A stretch of DNA of 64,000 nt from Nymphaea colorata (Eukaryota > Streptophyta > Magnoliopsida > Nymphaeales > Nymphaeaceae). This document shows, one piece after another, positions 59,085 to 64,000 of this stretch (positions are counted from its first letter, which is position 1; the number at the start of each line of letters is the position of its first letter). A program made the position numbers and the translations under genes. The notes under the pieces are model-generated. The model had not been told where the DNA came from, did not search any database, and was given only the letters and a program-made list of their open reading frames with translations. Location of the stretch: the NCBI RefSeq assembly GCF_008831285.2, contig NC_045141.1, positions 9,968,106 through 10,032,105 of the forward strand, given 5' to 3'.

Positions 59085-62000
59085 TGTTCGCACCCCACCC
59101 CATCCTCAGGGGCGTCGAAATGCGAATCAGCAAAAATCTTTTTAAAATTAGGGTTTTGAAGAAAATTTTCAAGAGAAAGGGATCCGCACGTCGGTACAAG
59201 CTCCAACCATTCCTGCCGCCTTTAACATGGGTAATTAGACCAAGTACTAAGAATCATTTGGATCATGTTCGAGTTATTGATGCAAATCTTATATGCTTGT
59301 GCATTGAGGTTTTGGATTCATGAATCAAAGTTCATCTTGAATAAGTGACTTGTTTTTTAAAATAAATTCCTTAGAAAATGATTTGAAAAATATTTGAAGA
59401 TGGTAGGGTTTTCAAATTGATTTGAAAACCTTTGTTTTGAAATCCACGATTCTTGAAAGTTGTTTTAATTGGGGATTTTGAATATTGAAATTGAGTTCTT
59501 TTTTGTGAACTCAAGATGATTTTTGGGTTGAAATTGTAATCATATTATGATCAATTTTTGGGAAAATAGCTAAGTTACCTTAACAAGCAAAATTGATTTT
59601 GATTTCTCCTTTGCCAAATCCTGTGATTTGGTCTAAGATATTAGAAACTTGGGATTTGATTAGGTAGAGTTCATTCTTGATGAAACTTAGGTTCCAAATT
59701 GTTAGAAAACATGTTGTTTTATAAACATATTTTGGCCAAGGTTATGAATTCATTGTTTGTGTTTTCTTTGAAAGTTAAGTGAAGTTTACAAATTCTTGTT
59801 GCAATATAACTTGGTCACCTTTTGTAACTCAAATTTGGACCACTTAATTTCTTGAGAAAGTGCATGTGGTGCTATTGACTTTAAGTGAGTGTGAATGTGT
59901 GAAATAAGAAGGGAAACTATATGAAACATGCATCATTCACTCTCTCATAATCTCTCAAAATTCATACATTTGGAACATTCATGTTTCACTCTCTCATAAT
60001 ATCTCAAAGTCCATTCATATAAAATAACACATTAGACAATCTACACATAAAGATTGTTAATTAAATTGTATGATTATCTCTAAATGTGTTTATCATATTC
60101 TTAAGCACAAGTGTTAGAGATTCAATCCATAAGCTTGAGTCATGAATAAGAATCCCAAAAAGTTAAAAATTAAGGAAATGAAGATGAAATCAATCTTTAA
60201 AACATATGGAAAATGTGGATGTCATCCATTTTCCTCAAAATTGCTAATAAAAATCAGACTTTATTCTGATTTAAATTGTTTAAAATTAGAATCTTGTAAG
60301 AATGTTTGACTATTGGAAAATGATGAAATTCGGTTTGACTTCATATGAACTAAACATCCAAGTTGGCCCAAAAGCATATGCCACATGTTTTCATTCATGT
60401 CATGAAGTTTTAAGAACCTTTATTTCCCCCAAAATTAAATTAAATTTCAGATTCTTGTGCTAAAAGTTCCATCCATTTCTTAGACTAGTTAAACACTTTT
60501 GATGTTGTTCTATAGGGGATACAAAGATTAGGGTCTTAAGTATGGTCTTACATTGTTCTTGAGACTTAATCAATCACTTGTAAATCTGGAAAATTGATGA
60601 ATGAAATCAGCAATTTCTAAAAGGCTTATAGAGAGCCGATTAGGTAAGATTAAAACTTTTTATTTTTCAATAAGACATAGCTACTTTGTGGCTGAACATT
60701 GGTATTTCAAGCATGTAAACATTAAAATTATTAAACTAACTCTTTTAAAATATGATATAATTTCAGCAACTTGCATACACTTTACGCATCAGTTGCTGGA
60801 ATTAAGCAAAGTTTGAAGATAAATGAAAGTGATTTCATAGTTTTTCACCACGAAAATCAACAAATTGATCTCCTTCTCTTGTTATCTCTCCAAATGAAAA
60901 TTTTGCGATGGACCACATGGGCTATGAATCATGATGATTCATGGCTGGGTTTTTTACATAAGGAGATTGAAACCTGATTTATAATCGCCTCTACCACTCT
61001 TGATCAATTGAAATAAAATAAACATGAATCAAAATGACTTTAAATGAAAGGAAACAAGAGAACACTCAAGCTGGTTTATCCTTAATTTCGCTATGCAAGG
61101 GTGGATCACATTCATGAGAATGTATCTGTCCCTAATAGGCATTTATATTATATATATTGCAGCGAACCTCTCTCTCACCGTGGGAATCACTCATGGTAAA
61201 GAGTTCAAAATGGGTTTAGGCTAGTTGATTTTGAAATGGTCATGGCCTTGGGGCCTTTTTCAAAAATTGATCCGTAGGTTTATTTTTTGGTAAAATTGAC
61301 TCATGCATGCATCATGCATTATAATGTACATTTGATTTGTGACCTTTCTCCTAGCTGGACATCATTCACAGCCATGAAACAAATAAAAATAAACCCTTCC
61401 AATGAGTGCATAAATTAAAATAAGAGCATGAAATTGAAGTAGATGAAAATGGATTAGAGTCACCTACCCTGCGGTCAGTCTTGATGATTGATCTTCCTCC
61501 TTACTTGTTTTCTAAATCAAGCAATCTTAAGCAAAAATCCAAACTCAGATTCGAGCTTAGCAAAGTAAGAAGAAGAATTACTTACTTTCTAGAATTTGTA
61601 GTGGGGAGGAGAGAGCTTTTCACCATAAAATTTCTAAGTAAGGGTTCACATAAGCAACCTAACTCAGCAAAATCGATAGAGAGAATAGGGGAAAGTGAAG
61701 AAGAGAATGATAGAGAGGGAGAAGAGGGCTTGGACGAATTTTTCTTCTCCTTCTTGGCTTCTCCCTCCTAGATCCTTGGTTGCAACAATTTGATGAAGAC
61801 CTCCAAAAATTCATCATCTTCCTTGGTTGCCAAGGGGGGAGTTTATATGGAGGAGGAGGTAGGTTCAACTACCTTCTTTAATTTGCCTTGAAAGTTTATT
61901 CAAGGTTTAGGAAGTTGCAAAATAGATTAAATAGTTTTTAATTGCTCTAATTGACCACACCTAGCTCATTTACACAAGCTAGGTGGGTTGGGCTAGGCGT

Positions 62001-63240
62001 GGTCAACCTTGGTTTAGACCTAGCTGCTCAATTTTGACCAAAATTTTGGATGAAAATGCCCTTGCATAGGATTTTGCCTTATTTTATTTTAAAAAAAAAT
62101 TTCTTTGTTTGAAATTGAGCTAGTTAGGTTCAAATCTAGTTAATAAGCTCTCAAAGTTATTGAATTAAGACAATTCAATTAAAATTTGAATAAAATTTGA
62201 AAATTCTATTAAATTTGGTTTGATAAGGGTAATTTCATCCAAAATTTGATTGAAAATGGTTTTCAATTGAACCAAAATTGGTTTTAAATATTGAATTTCA
62301 ATTTGATATTTGATTTATATGTTTGAAAAATCCAAATGTGTATTTTATTTTCATAGAATCCCAATTTGGGTTTTGTAATCTCAAATTGATCATAAAAGGG
62401 CAAAATCATTCAGATTGGTAAAATTTGACCAATTGACCAAAATCAAAGCTCATCTGCGAGTAGTTTGACTTTGCTTGAGCTAATTTGATGAATTTGAGCT
62501 AAGAAAGCTCTTAATTGAGCTAAATTGTACTTTGACTGAGTTTAGTCAAGGTGGATTCGATCCGGTCAAGGTCTATTTATGTCCACTAATTGGCTCGTGA
62601 GATAGACCTACCACTTTGGCCAAGCTCAGCTCGTGTTGACTGAGTCCAGCTGAATTTGGTACCACATTTGGGTGCACTAGAGTCGAACCTACTTGAATTA
62701 AGTAGGCTTGGTCAGCCTAGTTATCGCTTATTGGAAGTTGACCCCTTTTAAAGATGATCTAGTTAAGGAAGAGAGAGAGGCATAAATGTCTCTCTTTTCC
62801 TAAGTTTCTAGTTATGACCTTATTCATTTCTCTTGAAAAATGATTTTTCGAAGTAATTGTGAGGAGATATTTTTGAAAAGGAGAGGTGCGTGACCTCTTA
62901 GGGGGCTTTTGACCACACGAGCTAGGTGGGGCCCACACATGGGTCCCACGTTCTAGACCCAATTAGATCCAATTCTTGGGTTTCAATCAAAATTTGAAAT
63001 TTACAATCGGATATGGATTTCAAATGACATTTGTAATTGGATTTGGATTTCAAATCTTAATTTGGATCCAGGTTGAACTCGTATCCTGCTACGGGATTCA
63101 TGTCAGGAGTCGGATTCAAGATTTGAATCTAAATTGTTCTTTAGATTCTAAATTGGCTTTGAAATTGCAATTTTCACAAATTTTTTTTGTAAAATTTTGG
63201 CATTGCTTCAATTCGAAATGCAAAAAAATTTGGGGTGTTA
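59085..63240 (-). mobile_element. 4.2-kb LTR of the long-LTR family, inverted
   Basis: Read on the minus strand it follows the 6049-10268 copy from end to end: the start (TTTAACACCCCAAATTTTTT, with the first bases decayed), the TATA box CATATAAAC (about 61841-61850), the leader, the donor-like CAGG|GTAGGTGAC at about 61460-61472, and the terminal GGGGTGGGGTGCGAACA at 59085-59101. Length is almost equal to the left copy. No primer site or polypurine tract borders it, and no matching 5-bp duplication was found (ACACC on the left), so this is a solo or truncated LTR with a damaged edge. Confidence 0.75.
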
Positions 63241-64000
63241 AAACGTCATATCTACCACACCTCTATCATGTCTCTCTTGTCATTGGCATTCTCTATCCAC
63301 TGCTTGATGGTTTTAGGAACAGGACACCAAGTCCCTTATGTCCAACATTTCCTTTCCTTGTTGTTTGCCTTGTTCATTTGTCTGCTCGGCGTTTAATTTA
63401 TGTTTTATCTATTATGTATGGTTTGTCAAGTATTTGCATCTTGTACAATATGTTTTGTTTGTTCTATCCATTGTTTCATAACAAGAACACTCTGTTTGTT
63501 GGTTTTGCTTGTTTTGTCTATTGTTTTTTGGGTCTTGAGATGTCATACAAAGTTTATGTCATAAAAATCATTCATCATGTCTATGTTCAACATAACAATG
63601 ATATGTTATATCAGTACGATTACAAATTCATAACAAAAACCTGTTAAATCAAAATCAACACATTTAATATCAGGATCCTCTTAAATCAAGATAATATATA
63701 AAACACATATATATATCAAAATCAATTTGATAATTTGAACAAAAACATTATCAGTGTTAGATGTTAAAAGGATTCAAATAAACATTATAATGCAAACCTA
63801 TAGAAAATCAAAATACGAACTATGGGGGGCCACATGTTGGCATACATCGACATAGAAATGTAAACAAATGTTGATAAACCTAAGACAACAATATTAGACC
63901 TGCTACAAACGCTATCAACTATGGCAAACCGCTAAGAACTAGTCTTCTGGCCCACTGTAACTGGTAAGTTGTATACATGACTTTATTCTCATGTGTTGTA
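63241..64000. other. Unassigned DNA to the window end
   Basis: AT-rich. A 223-codon frame (62976-63647) runs across the LTR border and is hydrophobic by composition. No gene or repeat recognised. Confidence 0.4.

Noticed and set aside
62976-63647. 223-codon plus-strand ORF
   Set aside because: It crosses the edge of the inverted LTR, starts in the ggattt-type repeat, and has hydrophobic composition expected from T-rich DNA. No domain or splice signals.

Overview
The window reads as nuclear DNA of a flowering plant with a repeat-rich genome. The evidence is a plant-type BSD-domain gene with large GT-AG introns, FAR1/MULE, hAT and Harbinger-like DNA transposons, many MITEs, copia and gypsy remnants, very long LTRs and AT-rich intergenic DNA. 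I cannot name the species. I saw no rRNA, tRNA or CRISPR array, and no bacterial-style gene organisation.

Only one host gene is well supported: a BSD-domain protein on the + strand, with exons 35719-36319, 41986-42173 and 45103-45780 (488 codons). Its first intron (5.7 kb) holds a decayed hAT transposase on the - strand. Its second intron (2.9 kb) holds a 773-bp terminal-inverted-repeat element and a smaller MITE. A satellite-like array of six or more units of about 212 bp starts some 700 bp after the stop codon. A second, unrecognised gene may lie on the + strand between about 27.4 and 33.1 kb; its candidate exons have good splice borders and one is interrupted on its flank by a 2.95-kb LTR.

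Layout: 0-6 kb, unassigned DNA plus a decayed minus-strand LTR and simple repeats. 6.05-10.27 kb, a 4.2-kb solo LTR with a perfect 5-bp target duplication. 10.6-12.4 kb, a Harbinger-like element carrying a basic, RS-rich coding fragment. 12.5-15.8 kb, a FAR1/MULE transposase pseudogene with minisatellites. 17.7-23.3 kb, a composite LTR element: its own primer site and polypurine tract point to the - strand, but it contains a broken copia gag-pol on the + strand. 24.2-26.5 kb, another solo LTR of the 6-kb family. 27-33 kb, the candidate gene with its LTR. 33-35 kb, GC-rich repeats and a hAT end. 35.7-45.8 kb, the BSD gene. 46.5-49.5 kb, the satellite array and a minus-strand gypsy gag relic. 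49.5-59 kb, AT-rich DNA with copia relics and a recent 644-bp tandem duplication. 59.1-63.2 kb, an inverted relative of the 6-kb LTR.

The most unusual feature is that family of very large LTRs, seen four times in 64 kb, always without an internal coding region. Their promoter-proximal parts share a TATA box and a downstream splice-donor-like site.
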